Positions 14,809 to 23,429 of a stretch of 42,231 nt of DNA are shown piece by piece. The notes under the pieces were generated by a model. It saw only the letters and a program-made list of their open reading frames with translations. It did no database searches and had not been told where the DNA came from. Source of the DNA: Clostridia bacterium (GTDB lineage Bacteria > Bacillota > Clostridia > Christensenellales > Borkfalkiaceae); the NCBI GenBank assembly GCA_017398825.1, contig JAFQEV010000007.1, positions 1-42,231 of the forward strand, read 5' to 3'. Each line of letters starts with the position of its first letter. Within the stretch, counting starts at the first letter, position 1. The translations under genes were made by a program, and so were the position numbers.

Positions 14809-15650
14809 TAGGAGTAAAGTTCAATCACTCCTGTAAAGTATATTATTTCGACCCGCGCGAAGAAGATTACAAAGAGGGTGAAGGCGTTATCGTCGACACG
14901 GCGCGCGGAACGGAATACGGCGTTATAGCAGTAGCGCCCAAGGAGGTTGAGGATAGCGAAGTTATTCAGCCCCTAAAGCCTATTTCAAGGCGTGCAACTA
15001 AGAAGGACGTTCAGCGCGTTGCTGAAAACGAGCGCCGTTTGCCTCATATTTTGGAAACGGCTAAAAAAGAAGTTGAAAAATGCGGGCTTGATATGAAGAT
15101 TACGGGCGTTGAACTCCCGTTCGACGGCTCGAAGATAGTAATTTATTTCACCGCGCCTGCGAGGATAGATTTTAGAGATTTAGTAAAATCGCTTGCAACG
15201 GCGTTAAAGCACAAGATAGACCTTCGCCAAATAGGCAGTCGTGACGAGGCTAAACTTCTCGGCGGTATCGCGCCTTGTGGAAGAGTTTGTTGCTGTAACA
15301 GCTTTTTACCCGATTTCAAAACTGTTACCATAAAGATGGCAAAGAACCAAGGCTTATCGTTAAACCCGACCAAGATTAGCGGTCTTTGCGGAAGGCTGAT
15401 GTGCTGTTTAGAGTATGAAAACGACTATTATGCAGACGTTTACAAGAAGATGCCAAAGGTCGGTTCAGAGGTTACCACGCCTGACGGAAAGGCTACGGTA
15501 ATTTCCAACAACATGCTCAAAATGCTCGTAAAAACCAAGACCGTTCACAAGGACGGAACGGTTATATATAAAGACTACGAGCTTAAAGATTTGAAGTTTA
15601 AAAACAACAAAATTAAAGAGGCGGAAGAAACGCCTGAAGTAGAAGAATAA
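14796..15650 (+). CDS. ricT: PSP1-domain protein RicT (YaaT)
   Basis: The 284-residue protein has the PSP1 domain (about 1-215). Its two Cys clusters are APCGRVCCCNSF (about 165-176) and GLCGRLMCCLEYE (about 197-209). In B. subtilis these Cys help bind [4Fe-4S] clusters in the RicA-RicF-RicT complex, which promotes RNase Y-dependent mRNA processing, sporulation and biofilm formation. The C-terminus is a basic KOW-like segment with an acidic end. The start lies inside holB (13-nt overlap). A ferredoxin gene follows after a new promoter, an association worth noting because RicT itself carries iron-sulfur clusters. Confidence 0.93.
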   Translation: MVKIVGVKFNHSCKVYYFDPREEDYKEGEGVIVDTARGTEYGVIAVAPKEVEDSEVIQPLKPISRRATKKDVQRVAENERRLPHILETAKKEVEKCGLDMKITGVELPFDGSKIVIYFTAPARIDFRDLVKSLATALKHKIDLRQIGSRDEAKLLGGIAPCGRVCCCNSFLPDFKTVTIKMAKNQGLSLNPTKISGLCGRLMCCLEYENDYYADVYKKMPKVGSEVTTPDGKATVISNNMLKMLVKTKTVHKDGTVIYKDYELKDLKFKNNKIKEAEETPEVEE

Positions 15651-15671
15651 TATTTTAATTTGTAAAAACGC

Positions 15672-15700
15672 TGTACAAAAGAAAAATATTGTGTTAAAAT
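15672..15700 (+). promoter_or_regulatory. Promoter of ferredoxin gene
   Basis: TGTACA (15672-15677), 17 nt and TAAAAT (15695-15700) give 4/6 and 5/6 matches to sigma-A boxes. Predicted start near 15707 leaves a 39-nt leader with SD AAGGAG at 15733-15738. Confidence 0.55.
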
Positions 15701-15745
15701 AAAGTAGTCTTACGACGAATTAAATAATTTTTAAGGAGAATTATT

Positions 15746-15916
15746 ATGGCATATATTATTAACGATAGTTGCATTTCTTGCGGTGCTTGTGCAGAGGCTT
15801 GTCCCGTTCAGGCAATTACTGAAGGTGAAGAGTTCTACGTTATCGACAAGGACACTTGCATTTCTTGCGGTGCTTGCGCAGATACTTGCCCTGTTGGTGC
15901 ACCTGAAGAAGAATAA
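15746..15916 (+). CDS. 2[4Fe-4S] ferredoxin
   Basis: This 56-residue protein is a clostridial-type ferredoxin with two CxxCxxCxxxCP motifs, CISCGACAEACP (residues 9-20) and CISCGACADTCP (38-49). The two halves are nearly identical, showing the ancestral duplication. Each site binds one [4Fe-4S] cluster, and the protein carries low-potential electrons in the cytoplasm. SD AAGGAG lies 7 nt before the ATG. Codon use is restricted to a few preferred codons, as expected for a highly expressed small protein. It has its own promoter and a structured 3' region ending in a terminator (16010-16044). It sits between ricT and trmN6. Confidence 0.97.
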   Translation: MAYIINDSCISCGACAEACPVQAITEGEEFYVIDKDTCISCGACADTCPVGAPEEE

Positions 15917-15981
15917 AATAACAAGGCTCTATCACAACCTATAACCGATAAGATTGCGTTTGAGCCACCCTCTTTAAATCA

Positions 15982-15996
15982 GTCACAAATTGTGAC
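15982..15996. repeat. Short perfect inverted repeat in ferredoxin 3' region
   Basis: GTCACAA-A-TTGTGAC is a perfect 7-bp dyad, flanked by CTCT (about 15970) and AGAG so that a longer hairpin can form. A second pairing, GGCTC/GAGCC, closes the segment 15922-15965. These probably fold in the ferredoxin mRNA 3' end; an operator role is an alternative. Confidence 0.5.
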
Positions 15997-16009
15997 AGAG
16001 ACAATAAAA

Positions 16010-16044
16010 AAATCGGGTTTCTTTTTTGAAACCCATTTTTTATT
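16010..16044 (+). terminator. Intrinsic terminator after ferredoxin
   Basis: GGGTTTC (16015-16021) and GAAACCC (16028-16034) form a 7-bp stem extended by A/T pairs, followed by ATTTTTTATTT. The loop contains a TTG that is in frame with trmN6 but is not its start. Confidence 0.88.
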
Positions 16045-16058
16045 TGTTGGAGAACGCC

Positions 16059-16733
16059 GTGGTAGTTGTAGAAGATTTACTCATTGACAATCTTAAAATA
16101 TATCAAGACGACGAGCTTTACCGCTTTACGAGTGACGCGGTGATTTTATCTAAGTTCGCATCTAGCAAAAAAGGTGACGTAGTCGCCGATTTTTGTAGTG
16201 GTTCGGGCATCGTTGGCATTCACTATTACGCGCTCAATAAAAACGCAAAATCGGTTGACCTTATAGAAATTCAGCCGGAGCTTTCGTCGCTGTCTAAAAG
16301 GTCGGTTGATGAAAACGGGCTTGGTGATATCTTTACCGTGATAAACAAGCCCATACAAGAACTTTCAAAAGAGTATAACGGAAAGTACTCCTTAATACTT
16401 TGCAACCCACCGTATAAAAAGGCGGGTAGTGGAGAGATAAACGGCGATATGAAGATTGCAATGTGTCGCCACGAGGTAACGGTTACTCAGGAGGAAATCG
16501 TTGAAATTTCCGCTAAAAAGCTCAAGCACGGCGGTAGGCTTTGCATGTGTCAAAGAACGGAAAGGTTTACCGATTTAATTTTAAAAATGGCTAGCGTTGG
16601 CTTAGAGCCAACGAGAATTCAGTTCGTAGTGACAGAACTTGGCAAAGCGCCTTATCTTTTCTTGATAGAGGGAGTTAAGGGTGTAAAACCACAGCTTAAA
16701 ATTCTACCTGAATTTGTAAACAAGGGGGTATAA
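16059..16733 (+). CDS. trmN6: TrmN6/YfiC-like tRNA1(Val) adenine methyltransferase
   Basis: The 224-residue Rossmann methyltransferase has a SAM motif VADFCSGSGIVGIHY (about residues 43-57). It also has the N6-adenine methyltransferase signature LCNPPYKK (about 117-124). The family (YabB in B. subtilis) methylates A37 of tRNA1(Val). I chose GTG at 16059 because GGAG lies 6-10 nt upstream; a TTG at 16026 in the same frame lies in the loop of the ferredoxin terminator and has no SD. The rsmI ATG follows the stop codon directly. trmN6-rsmI adjacency is conserved in Firmicutes. Confidence 0.88.
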   Translation: MVVVEDLLIDNLKIYQDDELYRFTSDAVILSKFASSKKGDVVADFCSGSGIVGIHYYALNKNAKSVDLIEIQPELSSLSKRSVDENGLGDIFTVINKPIQELSKEYNGKYSLILCNPPYKKAGSGEINGDMKIAMCRHEVTVTQEEIVEISAKKLKHGGRLCMCQRTERFTDLILKMASVGLEPTRIQFVVTELGKAPYLFLIEGVKGVKPQLKILPEFVNKGV

Positions 16734-17543
16734 ATGCTTTATTTCGTTGCAACGCCGATAGGCAATTTAAAGGATATTACCTTAAGGGCGCTTGAAACTC
16801 TTAAGGAAGTTGACGTTATATTTTGCGAAGATACCCGTCACTCTTTAAAACTCCTTGACTTTTACGATATTAAAAAACCTCTCAAGTCTTATCACAAGTT
16901 TAACGAAAAAGAAAGGGTAGATGAAATCGTAGAGTATTTAAACGACGGCAAAAACGTAGCCGTTATTTCCGATGCAGGAACTCCCGTAATTTCAGACCCC
17001 GGCAACGTTTTATCAACTGCGCTAAGTGAAAGAGGAGTTGAGTTTACCGTTATTCCGGGCGCAACTGCGTTCGTACCGGCGCTTATACTTTCGGGGCTTG
17101 ACGCGTCTTGCTTTACCTTCGTAGGCTTTTTGCCCGAGAAGAATAAGGATAGGGACGCGCTTATTAAAAAGGTGGAAAAGTACACTCAAACCCTCATTTT
17201 CTACTCCGCCCCGCACGACGTTAATAAGGATTTGAAGTATCTCGGTGAAAAATTAGGCGATAGGGCGGTTTCCGCTGTTAAAGAGATAACTAAAATTCAC
17301 GAAACGGCGTACCGCGGAAGGCTTAATTTACTGCAAATTGACGAGCCTAAAGGGGAGTTTGTGATAGTTGTTGAAGGGGCTAAAGGCGAGCCTTGTAGCT
17401 TTGAAATGACCGAGCAAGAGCATATTGATTACTATCTTGAAAAAGGGTATTCTAAAAAGGATGCTATTAAAGCGGTAGCCGAGGAAAGAGGGGTTAGCAA
17501 AAACTCACTTTATAAATACACTATAAAAAACGAGCAAGATTAA
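16734..17543 (+). CDS. rsmI: 16S rRNA (cytidine1402-2'-O)-methyltransferase RsmI
   Basis: The 269-residue protein of the tetrapyrrole methylase fold begins with YFVATPIGNLKDITLRAL (residues 3-20). It continues with CEDTRHS (about 32-38), VISDAGTPVISDPG (about 77-90) and the VIPGATAFVPALILSGL segment. These are all diagnostic for RsmI (YraL/YabC group). It methylates the ribose of C1402 in the decoding centre. The C-terminal helical domain (about 230-269) is complete. It starts immediately after the trmN6 stop with SD GGGGG. The last codons lie within the palindromic terminator shared with the convergent gene. Confidence 0.97.
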   Translation: MLYFVATPIGNLKDITLRALETLKEVDVIFCEDTRHSLKLLDFYDIKKPLKSYHKFNEKERVDEIVEYLNDGKNVAVISDAGTPVISDPGNVLSTALSERGVEFTVIPGATAFVPALILSGLDASCFTFVGFLPEKNKDRDALIKKVEKYTQTLIFYSAPHDVNKDLKYLGEKLGDRAVSAVKEITKIHETAYRGRLNLLQIDEPKGEFVIVVEGAKGEPCSFEMTEQEHIDYYLEKGYSKKDAIKAVAEERGVSKNSLYKYTIKNEQD

Positions 17544-17557
17544 TCTTGCTCGTTTTT
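17526..17557. terminator. Bidirectional terminator: 32-bp perfect palindrome shared by two convergent genes
   Basis: Five A, then CGAGCAAGATT, its exact reverse complement and five T make a loopless perfect palindrome. It contains both stop codons (17541-17543 on plus, 17540-17542 on minus). It works as an A/T-flanked terminator in both directions. Confidence 0.92.
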
Positions 17558-18526
17558 AATATACTTTTTGAAAACTTTGTTGTTTGATATAAATGAAATA
17601 ACATTTGCGTTTTCGCTTTCTAATAATATAGATAATAGTTCTCTAACAAGCCCGTCGATTTTCATAGTGGACTCGTTGTTGATTTGTGCAACCGCAAGCT
17701 TTTCAAGAGCGACGGAAGTTTTTAACTTAAACGAAGGCTCAAGCTGGAATTTTTCAAGCTCGTCGAAAAAATCTAAAACCGCGTCAAACGTTTTAATCTT
17801 CTTAACGTCGTCAAAAAACTTGATTAGTATAAATGCGGTTACTATCAAAATTGATGCCGATGCGAGAGATAAAAGGGAGATGTCAAGCGCGTATGAAAGC
17901 GCCATTAAAACGCCTGCTACAGCTAAAAGTGCTATCATTATTATAATAGTGGGCTTTTTAGCTTTTTGCTTTTTAAAGTGGGTGGGAATACTATCTTTTA
18001 ATAAATCTTCTACTCTTTGCAAACGGCTGGTAGCCTCTTGATTTTCATACTCGCGCATTTCCTCTTTGGGAACGTTTGCCTTTTTATAATATGGGGCGTA
18101 AATTGCCCTTATTTTTTCCTTTTCAAACACGGGGGATAAATCGAGCGCTTTTTTAAGGTCGGAGTAATGCGTAACGTCCTCGTAATCGGTAAAGTTTTTA
18201 GTTTTGGCGTAAACTCTTGCCATATAAACCCTACTGTCAACGGTGGTGAGCTTTAAAGCCTCGTCAGAAATCTCGAGCGCCTTTTCATAATTGCCGTTTT
18301 CAACGTGCCATTTACTCTCTTCAACTAAAGCGTCTACTTTTGCGTAAATTTCACCTTGGGCAACCATTTTCTTTTCCGTTTGCCTCTTGTTTAAGGTTTG
18401 GAAATACTTGATTGCCTTGTTCGCGCTTATTTGCTTGTTGCAAGACGGGCAGGTCACGTATTCAATTGTAGATTCTCCCGTAAACTCGTGCGAGCACTCA
18501 GGGCATTTCATTTTAAAATTAGCCAT
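17540..18526 (-). CDS. Zinc-ribbon, TPR-like membrane protein of unknown function
   Basis: The 328-residue protein (ATG at 18526) starts with a zinc ribbon, CPEC...CPSC (Cys 8, 11, 26, 29). A helical segment about 55-130 includes a TPR-like repeat, NGNYEKALEISDEALKL. Two adjacent membrane helices follow (about 180-230), then a C-terminal helical cytoplasmic domain. An in-frame TTG at 18562 would add 12 residues but has no SD, so I prefer the ATG. The function is unknown; the ribbon suggests binding to protein or nucleic acid near the membrane. It lies downstream of the radical SAM gene on the same strand and ends in the palindrome shared with rsmI. Confidence 0.8.
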   Translation of the reverse strand: MANFKMKCPECSHEFTGESTIEYVTCPSCNKQISANKAIKYFQTLNKRQTEKKMVAQGEIYAKVDALVEESKWHVENGNYEKALEISDEALKLTTVDSRVYMARVYAKTKNFTDYEDVTHYSDLKKALDLSPVFEKEKIRAIYAPYYKKANVPKEEMREYENQEATSRLQRVEDLLKDSIPTHFKKQKAKKPTIIIMIALLAVAGVLMALSYALDISLLSLASASILIVTAFILIKFFDDVKKIKTFDAVLDFFDELEKFQLEPSFKLKTSVALEKLAVAQINNESTMKIDGLVRELLSILLESENANVISFISNNKVFKKYIKNEQD

Positions 18527-18583
18527 ATAAAATATGTTATCACAAAAACCTTTAAACTTCAAGTGAATTATTCGTGAAAGAGC

Positions 18584-19414
18584 CTACTTTATAAACCTTT
18601 GCGCGTATCCGCATCTCTTGCAAAGTTCTTCAGACGCCTTGCCACAGCGAAAACCGTCTACCATTTTGACCGCTCTATCACAGTTTAGTATACTTTCAAT
18701 ATCTTGTTTGAAAATATTGCCAAGATTGATAACCCCCTCGCTATCTAAACAACAGGGAACAACGCTACCGTCAACTAAAATTCCAAACTGGTCTTTTAGC
18801 CCGTAGCAAAAAAACCTCTCGCCTTGAATTTCCTCACTTTCGTCCGGCCACTTAAACCTCTTGCCATACTCGAGATAGATGTTATTATCAATTTTAATCC
18901 CTCGTGAATTTTCCGCCCACTCGCCTTTAAAGGCGGATTTTAAAAGACTTATAATCGTTTCGTTCTTGCCACAGTCAAATCCATCGTTCCAAAGGCGGAA
19001 AACGACTATCGTGCCAAGTTTTGAGGCGTCTTTTGCAAAATTAGCGATATCTTTAACGTAGTTTGTGAGGCTTTCGTCACTCCCGTTTTCAAAGCTGTGT
19101 AGCGATACGTTTACCTTGTGAACTCCGCTTGATAATAACTCTTTTGAGCGTTCAAGCAGTAAAGTTCCGTTGGTGGTAATAATAGATTTAAAGCCTTTGT
19201 TTTTAGCAAGTATCAAAAAATCAGGGAGTAACGGGTGGGTTAAAGGTTCGCCCATTAAATGATAGTAGATATAATTCGTTTTCCCTACTAACTGATTGAG
19301 AATATGCGAAAATTCCGCCGTAGTCATTTGCTTAGGCGGTCTTTTATGTCCGTGACAAAACGAACAATTCATATTGCAAACGTTAGTAATTTCAACGTAA
19401 ACTTTATTATACAT
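18584..19414 (-). CDS. Radical SAM/SPASM protein, substrate unknown
   Basis: The 276-residue protein carries the radical SAM cluster motif CNMNCSFC (Cys 13, 17, 20), a GEPLTHP motif (about 55-61) that binds SAM, and TTNGTLL. The C-terminal region has SPASM-like cysteines: CYGL, VPCCLDSEG, CGKASEELCKRCGY. These bind auxiliary [4Fe-4S] clusters. SPASM enzymes modify peptides or proteins, or activate sulfatases or quinohemoprotein factors. No short Cys-rich precursor peptide is found next to it, so its substrate is not indicated. ATG at 19414 is preferred over GTG at 19423. It is separated from guaA by hairpins and is probably transcribed separately. Confidence 0.85.
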   Translation of the reverse strand: MYNKVYVEITNVCNMNCSFCHGHKRPPKQMTTAEFSHILNQLVGKTNYIYYHLMGEPLTHPLLPDFLILAKNKGFKSIITTNGTLLLERSKELLSSGVHKVNVSLHSFENGSDESLTNYVKDIANFAKDASKLGTIVVFRLWNDGFDCGKNETIISLLKSAFKGEWAENSRGIKIDNNIYLEYGKRFKWPDESEEIQGERFFCYGLKDQFGILVDGSVVPCCLDSEGVINLGNIFKQDIESILNCDRAVKMVDGFRCGKASEELCKRCGYAQRFIK

Positions 19415-19432
19415 AACTATCACTTAATTAAA

Positions 19433-19525
19433 TCGCGCCAAGCAAGTTGGCGCGAAGGTTTATGATTTAAAATAGCATCATAACTTGCCGTTAGGCAATC
19501 ATAGTTGATTTGATATAATCAAATC
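19433..19525 (-). repeat. Hairpin string downstream of guaA, including its terminator
   Basis: Three hairpins in 93 nt. TCGCGCCAA/TTGGCGCGA (19433-19455, loop GCAAG) on the minus strand is followed by TTTAATTAA and probably terminates guaA. TTGCC-GTTA-GGCAA lies at 19485-19498. GATTTGAT-ATA-ATCAAATC at 19507-19525 starts right after the guaA stop. The 17-nt block at 19482-19498 recurs inverted, with one mismatch, at 23541-23557. Confidence 0.7.
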
Positions 19526-20509
19526 TTACTCCCACTCGATAGTTCCAGTCGGCTTTGGAGTTAAATCGTATAAAACACGGTTAACGCCCTTGACCTCGTG
19601 GGTAATTCTATCGGTTATGTGGTGGAGAATATCGTAAGGAATTTCTTCAATAGTGGCGGTCATCGCGTCAATCGTGTTTACCGCGCGAATGATAACCGGC
19701 CACTCGTACGAGCGGAGGTCGTTCTTTACGCCAACCGTTTTGAAATCGGGAACAATGGTGAAATACTGCCAAACCTTATTAGCAAGCCCGTTTTTATCAA
19801 ATTCTTCGCGGAGAATTGCATCGGACTCTCTAAGAGCCTCAAGCCTATCGCGAGTGATAGCACCTAAGCATCTTACGCCAAGACCTGGGCCGGGGAAGGG
19901 TTGACGGTAAACCATACCAGCAGGAAGACCGAGCTCAACGCCTACCATTCTAACTTCGTCCTTATACAAAAGCCTAATGGGCTCAACGAGTTCAAACTGG
20001 AGGTCATCGGGAAGTCCGCCAACGTTGTGGTGTGCCTTTACAGGACCGCTTTCTAAAATATCGGGATAAATCGTACCTTGCGCCAAGAAGTCAATACCCT
20101 CGAGCTTTCTTGCTTGTTCTTCAAATACTCTAATAAATTCAGCGCCGATAATTTTTCTCTTTTTCTCGGGCTCTTCAACGCCTGCAAGCTTATCTAAAAA
20201 CCTGTCAACCGCGTCAACGTAGATGAGGTTAGCGTTCATTTCGTCACGGAATACCTTTACTACTTGTTCGGGCTCGCCTTTTCTGAGCAAGCCGTGGTTA
20301 ACGTGAACGCAGTAGAGGTTTTTACCGATTGCTTTTATAAGGAGTGCGGCAACTACGGAGGAGTCAACACCGCCGGAAAGAGCGAGTAGAACCTTTCTAT
20401 CTCCCACTTGAGCCTGAATTTCCTTAACCTGCTCGTCGATAAACTTTTGAGCAAGTTCTTTGGTGGTTATGCGTGCCATATCATCGGGTCTTTTGTTGCT
20501 AAGTACCAT
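19526..20509 (-). CDS. guaA: GMP synthase ATP-pyrophosphatase subunit (no glutaminase domain)
   Basis: This 327-residue protein is the C-terminal half of GMP synthase. It has the PP-loop SGGVDSS (45-51), the ATP pyrophosphatase domain (about 20-210) and the dimerisation domain ending PKPTGTIEWE. It aminates XMP to GMP. Bacterial GuaA is usually about 510-525 residues with an N-terminal class I glutamine amidotransferase; here the gene starts with its own SD (AGAAGGT, 7 nt before ATG) and nothing resembling the amidotransferase lies upstream. It therefore resembles the split archaeal GuaAb. Ammonia must come from a separate GATase elsewhere or be used free. Cotranscribed with guaB upstream. 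Confidence 0.94.
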   Translation of the reverse strand: MVLSNKRPDDMARITTKELAQKFIDEQVKEIQAQVGDRKVLLALSGGVDSSVVAALLIKAIGKNLYCVHVNHGLLRKGEPEQVVKVFRDEMNANLIYVDAVDRFLDKLAGVEEPEKKRKIIGAEFIRVFEEQARKLEGIDFLAQGTIYPDILESGPVKAHHNVGGLPDDLQFELVEPIRLLYKDEVRMVGVELGLPAGMVYRQPFPGPGLGVRCLGAITRDRLEALRESDAILREEFDKNGLANKVWQYFTIVPDFKTVGVKNDLRSYEWPVIIRAVNTIDAMTATIEEIPYDILHHITDRITHEVKGVNRVLYDLTPKPTGTIEWE

Positions 20510-20542
20510 ATTTTATACCTTCTTAAAAATAAAATCTATAAC

Positions 20543-20583
20543 GCAATACAAATTATTGCATATCACTCATTACATAGTAATGA
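20543..20583 (-). repeat. Two-hairpin spacer element between guaB and guaA
   Basis: GCAATA/TATTGC (20543-20559) and TCATTAC-ATA-GTAATGA (20567-20583) are separated by ATATCAC, whose complement GTGATAT is also the spacer between hairpins in the large element at 23430-23776. No T-run, so probably not a terminator. Confidence 0.6.
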
Positions 20584-20586
20584 ACA

Positions 20587-22056
<1,470 letters not shown>

Positions 22057-22062
22057 CTAAGT

Positions 22063-22629
22063 TTAATTTAGGTGTTCTCTAATCAAAGAGATATCATTAT
22101 TACAAAGTTCGTTTTTACTCTCCCTGTTTTCAAGCCTTGAAAGAATAGTGGAGAGAGTTTTGCTATCCTCGCCTTGCATCGCAAGGGAAATTAAAACTCT
22201 AATGGGGTTAACTTGGCTGTAACCCAAAGTATTGTCAAACGCGGTGTCAATAGCCGTTTGAGTTTCACCAAGCTTATATAGCGCCTCTACGAGCGAGCCT
22301 GCAACATAGTACTTGTAACTACTGCCTTTATTAGTGGATAACTCCTCGTAATCGCTGTGATTGATAAGAGTAAACCCGTACTTTTTAACGAGTTCGCTAT
22401 TATCGCATACTGCGGAGCGTTCAACTAACGTTGCAAGGTCTGAAATATCTTCCGATTTGTGATAAGCTTTTTCAGCGTATTTAACGGCGAGTTTCTCATT
22501 GCCCGTTCTAAAGTAAAAATTGCCGAGCGAAGAGGGCGCGCACGTTGCCATAATTAGATAAAATAAGCAAACGCCAACAGCCAAGATACCCAAAGAAAAA
22601 GCGATTGTTTTTATTATTAGTTTCTTCAT
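22063..22629 (-). CDS. Small membrane-anchored TPR-like protein
   Basis: The 188-residue protein (ATG at 22629, SD AAAGG 10 nt upstream) has an N-terminal membrane anchor (about 5-27). A helical region with TPR-like spacing follows: LGNFYFRTGNEKLAVKYAEKAYHKS, then KLGETQTAIDTAFDNTLGY. A TTG at 22659 would extend it by 10 residues but has no SD and overlaps the promoter. The function is unknown. It leads the guaB-guaA transcript with a 21-nt gap that contains the guaB SD, so co-expression is likely even though no direct link to purine synthesis is visible. Confidence 0.8.
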   Translation of the reverse strand: MKKLIIKTIAFSLGILAVGVCLFYLIMATCAPSSLGNFYFRTGNEKLAVKYAEKAYHKSEDISDLATLVERSAVCDNSELVKKYGFTLINHSDYEELSTNKGSSYKYYVAGSLVEALYKLGETQTAIDTAFDNTLGYSQVNPIRVLISLAMQGEDSKTLSTILSRLENRESKNELCNNDISLIREHLN

Positions 22630-22649
22630 TGAATATAAACCTTTTAAAT

Positions 22650-22678
22650 ATTTTAGCAAAACAATGGGAAAAATGCAA
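22650..22678 (-). promoter_or_regulatory. Promoter of the TPR-guaB-guaA operon
   Basis: On the minus strand TTGCAT (22678-22673), 17 nt and TAAAAT (22655-22650), with TGC directly upstream of the -10 (extended -10). No purine riboswitch or PurR-like box was recognised. Confidence 0.7.
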
Positions 22679-22756
22679 CGCTTTATAAAAAATAATAAAA
22701 TATTTTTTAAAAATATTGTTCTTAAACGGGCGTTTTTTTAGTAAAATAAACCGTCT

Positions 22757-23419
22757 ATGAAAAAAATTATCGCAATCTTAACCTTAGTTGTATCAATTTT
22801 AGCCCTTGCCTCGTGCAAAAATACGGTAAACCTTGAAATGTATCTATCTGAAATTCGCCACTCAGTTTACAAATACGAGTGCGAAGATTACACCGTTACC
22901 GTCTACGCCGAAGAAAAGGAAACGCCGTACTTAAACGACGGGTACGTCGGCGAGATGAAAAAGTACGTAACCGTGAGAATTGAAGACTATAAGTCTTCAC
23001 TCAGCGATGCAAGCGTTTCGTTATCGTATGGAGATACCACCGTTTTTGGCAAGTTTGAATACAGCCCCATAAACGGAAAATTCATCACCGAAATAGAGGT
23101 TGACGACCTGCCCACCCAAAGCTCGATTAGCGCCGTAGTAAAAAACGCGGGCGAGGAGAAGGGCTTTGAAATTTCAAAGTTTACTTTAAGCGGTTCAATC
23201 TCGTATAAGTCAGCGCTTGATAAGGTAGCTTATGCCGAGCAAAAATCGATAGAGAAAATGCTATCGGGGAGCGGTTCGTCGATAGAGGCGAGAGTTCGCG
23301 TTTTAACCGAGGGCGAAAGCGTGTATTATTACGTTTCCATCTCGGATAAAAATGGAAAGACGGTAGCGTATCTCGTAGACGGTGTTAGCGGAGAAATACT
23401 CGCCTCCAAAACAACCTGA
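22757..23419 (+). CDS. Lipoprotein of unknown function
   Basis: The 220-residue protein has a lipoprotein signal peptide with lipobox LALASC (Cys at residue 20). It is therefore expected to be lipid-anchored outside the cytoplasmic membrane. The mature part is rich in beta strands (about 35-165) and ends with a PepSY-like segment, YYYVSISDKNGKTVAYLVDGVSGEILA. No enzyme motif is seen and the family is not recognised. There is no SD; a TAAAAT box ends only 9 nt before the ATG, so the transcript may be nearly leaderless. The 3' end is followed 11 nt later by the large foldback element. Confidence 0.85.
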   Translation: MKKIIAILTLVVSILALASCKNTVNLEMYLSEIRHSVYKYECEDYTVTVYAEEKETPYLNDGYVGEMKKYVTVRIEDYKSSLSDASVSLSYGDTTVFGKFEYSPINGKFITEIEVDDLPTQSSISAVVKNAGEEKGFEISKFTLSGSISYKSALDKVAYAEQKSIEKMLSGSGSSIEARVRVLTEGESVYYYVSISDKNGKTVAYLVDGVSGEILASKTT

Positions 23420-23429
23420 GTAAAAAACA

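Noticed and set aside
16026..16058. TTG start extending trmN6 by 11 residues
   Set aside because: The codon lies in the loop of the ferredoxin terminator and has no SD, while GTG at 16059 has GGAG at good spacing.
19415..19525. Short precursor peptide for the radical SAM protein
   Set aside because: The only ATG frames on the minus strand stop after a few codons, and the region is filled with hairpins.
19526..20509. guaA as a truncated pseudogene
   Set aside because: It has a proper SD and start, full ATPase and dimerisation domains, and no remnant of an amidotransferase upstream.
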